NCBI RefSeq assembly: GCF_937858865.1
Contig: NZ_CALLYO010000375.1
Location: forward strand, 1-15,991
Reading direction: 5' to 3'
DNA from: an uncultured Amaricoccus sp.
GTDB taxonomy: Bacteria > Pseudomonadota > Alphaproteobacteria > Rhodobacterales > Rhodobacteraceae
Length of the DNA: 15,991 nucleotides
Part shown: positions 7,795-15,991 of the stretch, piece after piece
Numbering within the stretch: the first letter of the stretch is position 1
How the letters are laid out: the number at the start of each line of letters is the position of its first letter
Translations under genes and position numbers: made by a program
Notes under the pieces: generated by a model
The model's input: only the letters and a program-made list of their open reading frames with translations
The model's database searches: none
Told to the model about the DNA's origin: nothing

Positions 7795-8772
7795 ATGCTC
7801 AGCCGGACGGCGGAAAACCTCTACTGGCTCGCCCGCTACATGGAGCGGGCCGAGACCATGGCGCGGCTGCTCGAGGTCGGCTACCGCATGGCGCTGATGC
7901 CCTCGGCCGGCGAGGGCTACCGCAACGAATGGGCCTCGCTCGTCGCCGCGGCCGGCTCCGCCGCCGGCTTCGAGGCCAAGTTCGGCGAGGAGGTGCGCCA
8001 GCGCGACGTCGAGACCTGGCTCTTCTTCGACCGCGAGAATCCCTCCTCGGTCGTCTCCTGCATCGAGACCGCGCGGCAGAACGGCCGCGCCGTGCGCACC
8101 GCGCTCACCTCCGAGATGTGGGACGCGCTCAACGGCGCCTACCTCGAGCTCCGCGAGATCGAGCGCCGCCCGCGCTCCGCCGCGCACCTGCCGCAGCTCT
8201 GCGACTGGACCAAGCGCCACGGCGCGCAGCTGCGCGGCGCCACCGAGGGCACGCACCTGCAGAACGACGGCTTCGACTTCCTCAACCTCGGCACCTACCT
8301 CGAGCGCGGCGACAACACCGCGCGCCTGCTCGACGTCAAATACTACGTGCTGCTGCCCACGACCGACATGGTGGGCGGCTCGATCGACACCTACCAGTGG
8401 ACGACGCTGCTGCGGGCGCTCTCGGCCTACCGCGCCTTCCACTGGTCCTATGGGGGCGAATATTCCCCACGCAAGATCGCCCACTTCCTGATCCTCAACC
8501 GCGCCTGCCCGCGCTCGCTGCTGCACTGCCAGGAGAAGGTCGGCGAGCATCTCGGCCGGCTCGCCCAGGCCTACGGCCGGCGCATCATCGCCCACGACCG
8601 GCTCGGCGTCATGCTGGGCGAGCTCGCCGAGGCCCGGGTGCAGGACATCATCGACGAGGGGCTGCACGAGTTCCTCACCCGCTTCATCTACCAGAACGCC
8701 GCGCTGGGGCAGGACGTGGCGGACGGCTATCTTTCCGGCTCCACCACGATGCGGCTTCCGACATGCGCCTGA
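7795..8772 (+). CDS. Alpha-E domain protein (DUF403 family, Anbu cluster)
   Basis: This 325-residue, largely alpha-helical protein has no established biochemical activity. It is nearly always encoded beside the circularly permuted ATP-grasp protein, and a partner role in the same reaction is the usual prediction. The N-terminus MLSRTAENLYWLARYMERAETMARLL is the family signature, with conserved glutamates and arginines on one helix. A second recognisable block is FLNLGTYLERGDNTARLLDVKYY near the middle, followed by RALSAYRAFHWSYGG. The ATG at 7795 follows AAGGGGG closely, which fixes the start. The last 10 bases overlap the start of the transglutaminase-like gene, so the two are probably translationally coupled. 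Length agrees with the family (about 310-320). Confidence 0.93.
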   Translation: MLSRTAENLYWLARYMERAETMARLLEVGYRMALMPSAGEGYRNEWASLVAAAGSAAGFEAKFGEEVRQRDVETWLFFDRENPSSVVSCIETARQNGRAVRTALTSEMWDALNGAYLELREIERRPRSAAHLPQLCDWTKRHGAQLRGATEGTHLQNDGFDFLNLGTYLERGDNTARLLDVKYYVLLPTTDMVGGSIDTYQWTTLLRALSAYRAFHWSYGGEYSPRKIAHFLILNRACPRSLLHCQEKVGEHLGRLAQAYGRRIIAHDRLGVMLGELAEARVQDIIDEGLHEFLTRFIYQNAALGQDVADGYLSGSTTMRLPTCA

Positions 8773-9572
8773 GCGTCCGGCACACGACCCTCTACGAGTT
8801 CGCCGCGCCGGTGCGCTTCGTGGCCCAGAGCCACCGGCTGACGCCGGCCTCGAGCGGCGGGCAGACCGTGCTCGACTGGCAGGTGAGCGCCGAGGGCGCG
8901 GTCTTCGGCTCGGCCTTCGTCGACGGGGCGGGGGACGCGGTCAGCACCATGACCGTGCAGGGGCCGGTGGAGCGCATCGCGGTCCTGGTCGAGGGGACGG
9001 TGGAGACGACCGACACGACCGGCGTGCTCCGCGACCATCGCGAGACGATCTCGCCGCGGGTCTACCTGCGGCCGACCCGCGCCATCGAGCTGTCGCGCGG
9101 CCTCCTCGAGCTGCGCGACGCCGCCCTCGCCAGGGTCGCGGCCGACCGCGCGCTGGAGCGGGCGCACCGGCTGGCCGGCGCGGTGGCGGACGCCATCGCC
9201 TACGTCCCCGGCGCGACCCACGCGCATACCACAGCCGGCGAGGCCCTGGAGCAGGGCGAGGGCGTCTGCCAGGATCTGGCGCACGCCCTGATCGCCGTCG
9301 CCCATGCCTCGGGCATCCCGGCGCGCTATGTCACCGGCTATCTGTTCACCGGCGGCGACGCCGGCGAGGCGGCGCACGCCTGGGCCGAGCTCAACGTCGG
9401 CGATCTCGGCTGGGTCGGCTTCGATCCGGCCAACCGCTGCTGTCCCGACGCTCGCTACATCCGCCTCGGCTCGGGCCGCGACGCCCGCGACGCGGCGCCG
9501 ATCCGCGGCGTCGCCCGCGGCGGCGCCGCCGAGGCGATGGACGTGAGCGTCCTCATCGACGCGCAGCAATAG
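8763..9572 (+). CDS. Transglutaminase-like protein (Anbu cluster)
   Basis: A 269-residue member of the bacterial transglutaminase-like superfamily, cysteine enzymes with a papain-like fold that cleave or exchange amide bonds. The N-terminal half (RLSVRHTTLYEFAAPVRFVAQSHRL-type opening) is the beta-rich domain seen in this subfamily. The C-terminal half carries the catalytic triad: Cys169 in GEGVCQDLAH, His205 in AAHAWAEL and Asp221 in GFDPANR, all intact. There is no signal peptide, so it should act in the cytoplasm. The ATG at 8763 overlaps the alpha-E reading frame by 10 bases, and the Anbu gene begins 16 bases after the stop. Whether it works as a protease, an amidase or a cross-linking enzyme cannot be told from sequence. 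Confidence 0.93.
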   Translation: MRLSVRHTTLYEFAAPVRFVAQSHRLTPASSGGQTVLDWQVSAEGAVFGSAFVDGAGDAVSTMTVQGPVERIAVLVEGTVETTDTTGVLRDHRETISPRVYLRPTRAIELSRGLLELRDAALARVAADRALERAHRLAGAVADAIAYVPGATHAHTTAGEALEQGEGVCQDLAHALIAVAHASGIPARYVTGYLFTGGDAGEAAHAWAELNVGDLGWVGFDPANRCCPDARYIRLGSGRDARDAAPIRGVARGGAAEAMDVSVLIDAQQ

Positions 9573-9588
9573 CCGGAGTGCGATCCCA

Positions 9589-10305
9589 GTGACCTATTGC
9601 GTGGGCCTCCTGCTCGACTCCGGCGTCGTCATGCTGTCGGACACCCGCACCAACGCCGGCTTCGACAATATCGCCTGCTTCCGCAAGATGTTCGTCTTCG
9701 AGACGCCGGGCGAGCGGGCGATGGCGCTCCTGACCGCCGGCAACCTCGCCGTCACCCAGACCGTCGTCGCCAAGCTCCGCCACGAGATCGCCCGCGAGGA
9801 CCCCGCGCGCTCGATCATGCTGGCGCCCTCGATGCTGCAGGTGGCCGAGATCGTCGGGCGCACGCTGAACGGGGTCTATGTCGATACCGACAGCCGCATG
9901 CAGCGGGGCGAGGTCTCGGCCTCGGCCACCATGCTCCTCGGCGGCCAGCGGCTCGGCGGGCAGCTCCGGCTGTTCCTGATCTATCCCGAGGGCAACTTCA
10001 TCGAGGCGACCGAGGACACCCCCTACCTGCAGATCGGCGAGCACAAGTACGGCAAGCCGATCCTCGACCGGGTGGTGCGCCCCTCGACCTCGCTCGAGGC
10101 CGGCCGCAAGGCGGTGCTGATCTCGATGGATTCGACGTTGCGCTCGAACCTGTCGGTAGGGATGCCGCTCGACCTCGTCACCATCCGCCGCGACGAGCAT
10201 CGCGTGGCAACCCGCGAGCGGATCGAGCCCGGCGACCCGGCCTTCGCCGCCATGTCCGACGCCTGGAGCCGGGCGCTGCGCGAAGGCTTCGCGAACCTGC
10301 CCTGA
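9589..10305 (+). CDS. Anbu proteasome-like peptidase (ancestral beta subunit)
   Basis: Anbu belongs to the proteasome beta-subunit/HslV clan of N-terminal nucleophile hydrolases and forms ring or helical oligomers; its natural substrate is not established. The gene starts with GTG at 9589, preceded by GGAG at 9574-9577, and encodes 238 residues. After removal of Met the protein begins with Thr (MTYCVGLLLDSG), the nucleophile of the clan, and no propeptide is present. Counting Thr as 1, Asp17 (LSDTRTNAG) and Lys32 (CFRKMFVF) fall where the proteasome active-site Asp17 and Lys33 are expected. Other Anbu features are GNLAVTQTV and ISMDSTLRSNLSVGMPLDL. It is the last gene of the four-gene cluster and is followed by a highly structured convergent intergenic region. 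No dedicated unfoldase gene lies nearby. Confidence 0.92.
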   Translation: MTYCVGLLLDSGVVMLSDTRTNAGFDNIACFRKMFVFETPGERAMALLTAGNLAVTQTVVAKLRHEIAREDPARSIMLAPSMLQVAEIVGRTLNGVYVDTDSRMQRGEVSASATMLLGGQRLGGQLRLFLIYPEGNFIEATEDTPYLQIGEHKYGKPILDRVVRPSTSLEAGRKAVLISMDSTLRSNLSVGMPLDLVTIRRDEHRVATRERIEPGDPAFAAMSDAWSRALREGFANLP

Positions 10306-10565
10306 CCGGCGCCGGGTGCGATCCGTTCGCCCCGGCCGTGCTCGTCGCGAGCGGCGCCGTGCAGATCCGCGATCCGGGAGAACGGCTCGCACGACCGGCA
10401 CCGAAAGGGTCGCGCCCTCCCCATCCGTCCCGCCCGAGGCCCTGCCTCGGGCAGCGCCCGCCCCGCCCCCAGGCGGGCGCTTCTCGCCCGCCGGGTCGGG
10501 CGCTGCCCTCCACGTCCTGGAGCGGCTGTGCGGACAGGGTGCGAACGGATCACCCGGATCGCCTA
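10306..10565. repeat. Structured convergent intergenic region with nested inverted repeats
   Basis: The region between the 3' ends of the Anbu and M20 genes holds no gene but several perfect or near-perfect palindromes. CCCGAGGC (10433-10440) pairs with GCCTCGGG (10444-10451). GGGCAGCGCCCG (10449-10460) pairs perfectly with 10497-10508, and inside it GGCGGGCG (10472-10479) pairs with 10485-10492. An alternative 9-bp pairing joins 10454-10462 with 10472-10480. Further out, 10369-10391 pairs with 10540-10562 at 19 of 23 positions. A related copy at 10312-10330 contains GATCCGTTCGC, inverted exactly at 10541-10551. A two-way terminator, possibly derived from a repeat element, is the likely role; no U-tract is present. 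Confidence 0.6.
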
Positions 10566-11753
10566 TCAGTCATCCCCGATCCTGCTCGCGGGCATGGCCG
10601 TCTCGACGAGGCGCGCCCAGTAGGAGCAGCCGACCGGGATCAGCTCGTCGTTGAAGTCGTAGAGCGGGTGGTGAAGCCCGGCGCTGTCGCCGTTGCCGAC
10701 GAAGATGAAGGCGCCGGGGCGGGCGTTCAGCATGAAGGAGAAGTCCTCCGCCCCCATCACCGGCGGGGTGTCGGTGTCGACGCGGCCCTCGCCGACGATG
10801 CCGGCGGCGACGCGGGCGGCGAACTCGGTCTGGGCCGGCGCGTTCGCCGTCACCGGATAGCTCCGCCGGTAGTTGAGCGCCGCCGTCGCCCCGTGCGCAG
10901 CCGCCACCCCCTCGACCAGCGCCTGCATCCGGTTCTCGATCAGGTCCTGCACCGCCGGATCGAGGCTGCGGGCGGTGCCGCGCAGCTCGACCTGCTCGGG
11001 GATGACGTTGAAGGCGTCGCTCTCGCTGCGGAAGCTCGTGACCGAGACCACCGCCGGCGCCAGCGGGTCGGCATTGCGCGCCACGACCGACTGCAGCCCG
11101 AGCACGATGGCGCTCGCCGCCACCACCGGGTCGACGGTCTGGTGCGGGAAGGCGGCATGCCCGCCGCGCCCGGCGACGGTGATGGTGAAGTCGTCCGACC
11201 CGGCCATCAGCGGCCCCGGACGGATCGCGAAGTCGCCGACCGGCAGGCCCGGCCAATTGTGCATCCCGTAGATCTCCTGGATGCCGAAGCGCTCCATCAG
11301 CCCGTCCGCGACCATCTCCCGCCCGCCCCCGCCGCCTTCCTCCGCCGGCTGGAAGACGACGACCGCCGTCCCGTCGAAGTTGCGGGTCTCGGCCAGGTAC
11401 TGCGCCGCCCCGAGCAGCATCGCGGTATGCCCATCGTGCCCGCAGGCGTGCATCCTTCCCGGCGTGCGCGAGGCATGGTCGAGCCCCGTCGCCTCGCGGA
11501 TCGGCAGCGCGTCCATGTCGGCCCGGAGCGCGACCACCCGCCCCGAGGCCGTGCTGCGCCCACGGATCACCCCCACGACCCCGGTGCGGCCGATCCCGGT
11601 CGCCACCTCGTCGCACCCCGCCGCGCGCAGCCGCTCGGCCACCAGGGCGCTGGTGCGCCGGGTGTCAAAGAGGAGCTCCGGGTGGGCGTGGATGTCGCGC
11701 CGCCACTCGGTGATGGCGGGGGCGAGCTCGGCGAGGCGGTTGATGACGGGCAT
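10566..11753 (-). CDS. M20 family amidohydrolase / metallopeptidase (hippurate hydrolase-like)
   Basis: Zinc- or manganese-type hydrolase that removes acyl groups from amino acids or splits small peptides, in the family of hippurate hydrolase, IAA-amino-acid hydrolase and N-acetyl-diaminopimelate deacetylase. The start at ATG 11753 (MPVINRLAELAPAITEWRRDIHAHPEL) has GGAG about 9 bases upstream; the frame continues to 11798 but without a good ribosome site. It has 395 residues, the normal length. Metal and catalytic motifs in order: RADMDALPI, MHACGHDGHTAMLLG, QPAEEGGGG (catalytic Glu pair), MHNWPGLPVG, and C-terminal GLHHPLYDFND. The dimerisation domain begins at TVAGRGGHAAFPHQTVDPV. No signal peptide is seen, so it is cytoplasmic. 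It is transcribed towards the Anbu cluster as an independent unit; the substrate is unknown. Confidence 0.93.
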   Translation of the reverse strand: MPVINRLAELAPAITEWRRDIHAHPELLFDTRRTSALVAERLRAAGCDEVATGIGRTGVVGVIRGRSTASGRVVALRADMDALPIREATGLDHASRTPGRMHACGHDGHTAMLLGAAQYLAETRNFDGTAVVVFQPAEEGGGGGREMVADGLMERFGIQEIYGMHNWPGLPVGDFAIRPGPLMAGSDDFTITVAGRGGHAAFPHQTVDPVVAASAIVLGLQSVVARNADPLAPAVVSVTSFRSESDAFNVIPEQVELRGTARSLDPAVQDLIENRMQALVEGVAAAHGATAALNYRRSYPVTANAPAQTEFAARVAAGIVGEGRVDTDTPPVMGAEDFSFMLNARPGAFIFVGNGDSAGLHHPLYDFNDELIPVGCSYWARLVETAMPASRIGDD

Positions 11754-12007
11754 CGGCGGCGCTCCGTTGCGGGCGCCCCAGTCTGCGGGTCGCCTCACGC
11801 AGCGTCAACCGGTGCGATGTCGTTTGCGTACGAATGAACTGGCACAATTGAAATCACGCCTGCGTTTGGTCTGAAACAAGCGAGGTCCATTTTGCGAAAC
11901 TGCGAACGGGAGCGAGAGAGTTGCTCCCGTATTCCGAAGAAAAGGCCGGGGCGACGCCGCTTCCGGCTCCAGTAGATGTCATGTCCGATTATCGAAAGGA
12001 AGATCAG
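11754..12007. promoter_or_regulatory. Divergent upstream region between the M20 gene and the repeat-protein gene
   Basis: The stretch around 11810-12000 is more AT-rich than the flanking genes and must serve starts in both directions. ACGGGAGC (11906-11913) and GCTCCCGT (11923-11930) form a perfect 8-bp inverted repeat around a 9-base spacer, about 80 bases ahead of the repeat-protein start. It could be an operator or a leader hairpin. On the minus strand TTGACG (11803-11808) is a possible -35 element for the M20 gene but lacks a convincing -10. AAAGGA at 11995-12000 is the ribosome site for the gene at 12008. Confidence 0.4.
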
Positions 12008-12493
12008 ATGAAGTACCTTAATGCCGTTGTCGCGGCCGCGATCGCTTTCGGTGCGGCGCCCGCCTTCGCCGACCAGCTCGCCGCCAACGCCGGCCTCAGC
12101 CCGGCCGAGGCCGCGGGCCTCTCGCTGACCGAGATCGCCCAGGCCAAGTTCAACCGGGACACCCGCGGCGACGACCGGCACGTGTTCGTCGTCCCTGGCA
12201 CCGGCGGCAACCACGATCAGCTGGCCGCAGTCGCCGGGCTGTCTCCGGCCGAGGCCTCGCGCATGACGCTCGCCGAGATCTATGTGGCGAAGATCAACCG
12301 CGAGGCGCGCGGCGACGAGCGGCAGGCCGCGGGGAGCGGCACCGCGATCATGGGCAGCCGCTCGCTGGGCGGCCCCAACAACTACACCCAGCTCGCCGCC
12401 AGCGCCGGCATCGCCCCGGCGGACGCGGCCGGCATGTCCCTCGCCGACATCGCTGCGGCGAAGTTCGCCCGGGACACCGACGCAAATCACTGA
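12008..12493 (+). CDS. Small secreted protein with three imperfect repeats, function unknown
   Basis: I do not recognise an established function. The start is ATG 12008 with AAAGGA 7 bases upstream; in-frame ATG 11921 would add 29 residues ahead of an obvious signal peptide. The 161-residue product opens with a Sec signal peptide (MKYLNAVVAAAIAFGAAPAFA, likely cleaved before Asp22). The mature part consists of three copies of a motif of about 37 residues, at 22-58, 70-106 and 127-161. Each has QLAA, then G-L/I-S/A-PA-E/D-A, then L-A/T-E/D-I, then AK-F/I and a charged RD/RE end. Linkers are glycine-rich. There is no cysteine and no lipobox, so a soluble periplasmic or exported protein is expected. 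The gene is monocistronic, ending before a strong terminator. Confidence 0.85.
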   Translation: MKYLNAVVAAAIAFGAAPAFADQLAANAGLSPAEAAGLSLTEIAQAKFNRDTRGDDRHVFVVPGTGGNHDQLAAVAGLSPAEASRMTLAEIYVAKINREARGDERQAAGSGTAIMGSRSLGGPNNYTQLAASAGIAPADAAGMSLADIAAAKFARDTDANH

Positions 12494-12533
12494 GTCGCCG
12501 CCCGGAGACGGGCCACCTCCATCCCGTCACCGA

Positions 12534-12580
12534 CCCCGGCCGCTCCCCCCGCGGCCGGGGTTTCGCGTCGGTTTTTCTTG
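12534..12580 (+). terminator. Rho-independent terminator after the repeat-protein gene
   Basis: CCCCGGCCGC (12534-12543) and GCGGCCGGGG (12551-12560) form a perfect 10-bp stem with a 7-base loop. It is followed by TTT and then a TTTTT run near 12572-12576. It lies about 40 bases after the stop at 12491-12493 and 40 bases before the acetyltransferase start, so it separates the two units. Confidence 0.8.
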
Positions 12581-12602
12581 CTGCGGCGCAGCGAGACCCC
12601 AT

Positions 12603-13256
12603 ATGATGCTGGACGATCGCCGGAGTTCCGTGTGCCCCATGCCCTACGGGCTGCCAAATATGAGCTTCATCGGCTATCCGCTCGCGGTTCCCTGCCGCGG
12701 GCATTCCGGCCTCGGCCTGCGGCAGGTCACCCGCGCCGACACCGATGCCGTGGTCGAGCACTTCCTGGCGCTCGACCCGGTCGACCGCTGGATGCGCTTC
12801 TGCGCCACGCTGAACCCGGAGGCGATCCGCCGCCACGTCGAGGGGCTCTGGGACCGCGACGGGGTGATCCTCGCCGCCTGCGACGGGCCGCTCTTCGCCG
12901 GGCCGCTGCACAAGGCGGGGCCGATCCGGGCGCTCGCCGAGCTCCTGATCGTCGGGGAGGAGGCCGAGCTCGGCATCAGCGTCGATCCCTCGCTGCGCCG
13001 GCGCGGCATCGGCACCTACCTGCTGCAGACCGGCGCCTCGCTGCTCGAGCCGCGCGGCATCAGGACGATCCGCGCCACGACGATGCCCGACAACAGCTCC
13101 TTCATCGGCATGGCGCACGCGCTCGACGGCACCGTCAACTACACGCCGGACCTGGTGGAGGTGAGCTTCGACGTCGCCACCCTGGCCGCGGCCTACCGGC
13201 GGCGGCGCGCGGCGGAGATGCTGCGCTTCGCCGGGAGCTATCCGCAAGGCGCTTGA
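12603..13256 (+). CDS. GNAT-family N-acetyltransferase
   Basis: Member of the acetyl-CoA-dependent N-acetyltransferase superfamily; the acceptor is unknown. The domain begins at [21 protein letters not shown] and contains a strand pair ending [21 protein letters not shown]. This is motif A of the family: RRRGIG is the pyrophosphate-binding loop for acetyl-CoA. The segment [28 protein letters not shown] supplies the following strand and the asparagine-rich loop before the last helix. The start is uncertain: ATG 12603 gives 217 residues, and in-frame alternatives are GTG 12630, ATG 12639 (CGGAG at 12621-12625) and ATG 12660. It follows a terminator, so it probably has its own promoter. A stand-alone single-domain enzyme is the best reading. 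Confidence 0.82.
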   Translation: MMLDDRRSSVCPMPYGLPNMSFIGYPLAVPCRGHSGLGLRQVTRADTDAVVEHFLALDPVDRWMRFCATLNPEAIRRHVEGLWDRDGVILAACDGPLFAGPLHKAGPIRALAELLIVGEEAELGISVDPSLRRRGIGTYLLQTGASLLEPRGIRTIRATTMPDNSSFIGMAHALDGTVNYTPDLVEVSFDVATLAAAYRRRRAAEMLRFAGSYPQGA

Positions 13257-13416
13257 TCGCGCCGGCCGCTTCACGCATAAGGCGGCCCATGACGCGCTGC
13301 CGCACCCGCTCCATCCGAATTCGCCGCTGACTCCCCGTCGCGGTGCGCGCGTCCCGTTTCCAATCCCGGATCGACGTGATAGCCCGCCGCGGCAGAACCG
13401 CCAGGCCGGGTCCGTC
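13257..13416. other. Intergenic stretch between the acetyltransferase gene and cysS
   Basis: No gene is supported here. GGCCGC (13264-13269) and GCGGCC (13282-13287) form a short inverted repeat just after the acetyltransferase stop, without a U-tract, so a terminator is only a possibility. The cysS promoter must lie here or upstream, but no convincing -35/-10 pair was found. Confidence 0.35.
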
Positions 13417-14864
<1,448 letters not shown>

Positions 14865-14868
<4 letters not shown>

Positions 14869-15991
14869 CCCGCGAGCGCCTCTATCTCTACGACACCACG
14901 CTCCGCGACGGGCAGCAGAGCCAGGGGGTCGACTTCTCCGTCGAGGACAAGCTGCGCATCGCCCGCGCGCTCGACACGCTCGGCATCGACTACGTCGAGG
15001 GCGGCTGGCCGGGGGCGAACCCGACCGACAGCGCCTTCTTCGCCGCTGCGCCGGGGCTCGCCCACGCCCGGCTCGCCGCCTTCGGGATGACCAAGCGCGC
15101 CGGCCGCTCGGCGGAGAACGACGAGGTGCTGGCGGCGGTGGTGAATGCCGGCACGCCGGTCATCTGCCTCGTCGGCAAGACGCACGACTTCCACGTCCGC
15201 GCTGCGCTCGAGATCCCGCTCGAGGAGAATCTGGCCAACATCTCCCGCTCGGTCGCCCATCTCGTCGGGCTCGGGCGGGAGGCGATCTTCGACGCCGAGC
15301 ATTTCTTCGACGGCTGGAAGGCCAACCGCAGCTATGCGCTCGAATGCCTGCATGCGGCGCTCGGCGCCGGCGCCCGCTGGGTGGTGCTCTGCGACACCAA
15401 CGGCGGCACGCTGCCGGCCGAGGTGGGCGCGATCACCGCGGCGGTCGTCGCCGCCGGCGTGCCGGGCGACCGGCTCGGCATCCATACCCACAACGACACC
15501 GGCAACGCGGTGGCGGCCTCGCTCGCGGCGATCGACGCCGGCGCGCGGCAGGTGCAGGGCACGCTCAACGGCCTCGGCGAGCGCTGCGGCAACGCCAACC
15601 TGGTGACGCTCATCCCGACGCTGCTGCTCAAGGAGCCCTATGCCTCGCGCTTCGAGACCGGCGTCTCGCGCGAGGCGCTGCCCGAGCTCACCCGCGCCAG
15701 CCGGCTGCTCGACGACATCCTGAACCGGGTGCCCGACCGGGCCGCCCCCTACGTCGGCGCCTCGGCCTTCACCCACAAGTCGGGGCTGCATGCGAGTGCG
15801 ATCCTGAAGGATCCCGCGACCTACGAGCATGTGGCGCCCGAGGCGGTCGGCAATGCCCGGGTCATCCCGATGTCGAACCAGGCCGGGCAGTCGAACCTGC
15901 GTGAGCGGCTGGCCAAGGCGGGGATCGAGGTGGGGCCGGGCGACCCGCGCCTCGCCGGCATCCTCGCCGAGGTCAAGGAGCGCGAGGACCG
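14865..15991 (+). CDS. cimA: Citramalate synthase, 5' part (runs off the window)
   Basis: CimA condenses pyruvate with acetyl-CoA to (R)-citramalate, the first step of a threonine-independent route to isoleucine. The start is GTG 14865 within GTGA, overlapping the cysS stop; translation gives [20 protein letters not shown], the standard opening of the family. Visible features of the DRE-TIM metallolyase fold are Arg14-Asp15 in TTLRDGQQ (catalytic base and metal site), [13 protein letters not shown] (a CimA-type motif), [10 protein letters not shown] with metal ligands His207 and His209, and [13 protein letters not shown]. About 375 residues are present; the family is near 530, so the C-terminal allosteric domain lies beyond the edge. 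LeuA and HomC-type homologues are less likely because of the EHFFDGWK segment. Confidence 0.93.

Noticed and set aside
6061..8667. 868-residue open frame on the minus strand opposite the Anbu cluster
   Set aside because: Antisense shadow in GC-rich DNA: biased composition, no domain recognised, and it covers genes with clear family motifs.
6603..9572. 989-residue open frame on the + strand through the ATP-grasp, alpha-E and transglutaminase region
   Set aside because: Its first part is arginine/proline-rich out-of-frame translation of two well-supported genes; only the last 269 residues (from 8763) are a real protein, the transglutaminase-like gene.
9597..11837. 746-residue + strand open frame through the Anbu and M20 genes
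   Set aside because: Crosses a structured intergenic region and reads against the M20 gene; composition is arginine/alanine/proline nonsense.
11838..11860. TGGCAC resembling half of a sigma-54 promoter
   Set aside because: The required TTGC element is absent at the correct spacing.

Overview
The window is a GC-rich chromosomal segment with strong G/C third-position bias. It looks alphaproteobacterial, probably Rhodobacterales or a relative. That placement is inferred from base composition, from the adjacent cysS and cimA genes, from the Anbu gene cluster, and from the style of the PotABCD-like transporter. No rRNA, tRNA or CRISPR array was found.

Layout, left to right. (1) The 3' end of der (EngA), a ribosome-assembly GTPase, on the + strand. 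(2) A complete IS630-family insertion sequence (547-1596) flanked by TA target duplications. Its transposase is split over two frames joined by a -1 shift at an A7 run; a degenerate look-alike of its left end lies just outside it. (3) A minus-strand polyamine-type ABC importer operon in the order ATPase (6142-5039), periplasmic binding protein (4976-3903), permease 1 (3837-2572), permease 2 (2567-1656). (4) Divergent from it, a + strand cluster of four tightly packed genes: circularly permuted ATP-grasp protein, alpha-E protein, transglutaminase-like protein and the proteasome-like protease Anbu. This is the most interesting system in the window: predicted amide-bond-forming and amide-bond-cleaving enzymes encoded together, with no established substrate. 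(5) A 260-base convergent intergenic region packed with nested inverted repeats. (6) A minus-strand M20 amidohydrolase. (7) A small secreted protein made of three imperfect repeats, ending in a clear intrinsic terminator. (8) A GNAT acetyltransferase. (9) cysS followed by cimA, overlapping by 4 bases; cimA runs off the right edge.

Working together: the importer genes probably form one transcription unit bringing a cationic amine or a similar small molecule into the cell. The Anbu cluster probably acts in the cytoplasm on a peptide or amide substrate. The divergent arrangement of the two could allow co-regulation, but nothing in the sequence proves a functional link. cysS and cimA are probably translationally coupled housekeeping genes. 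The remaining genes look like independent units.
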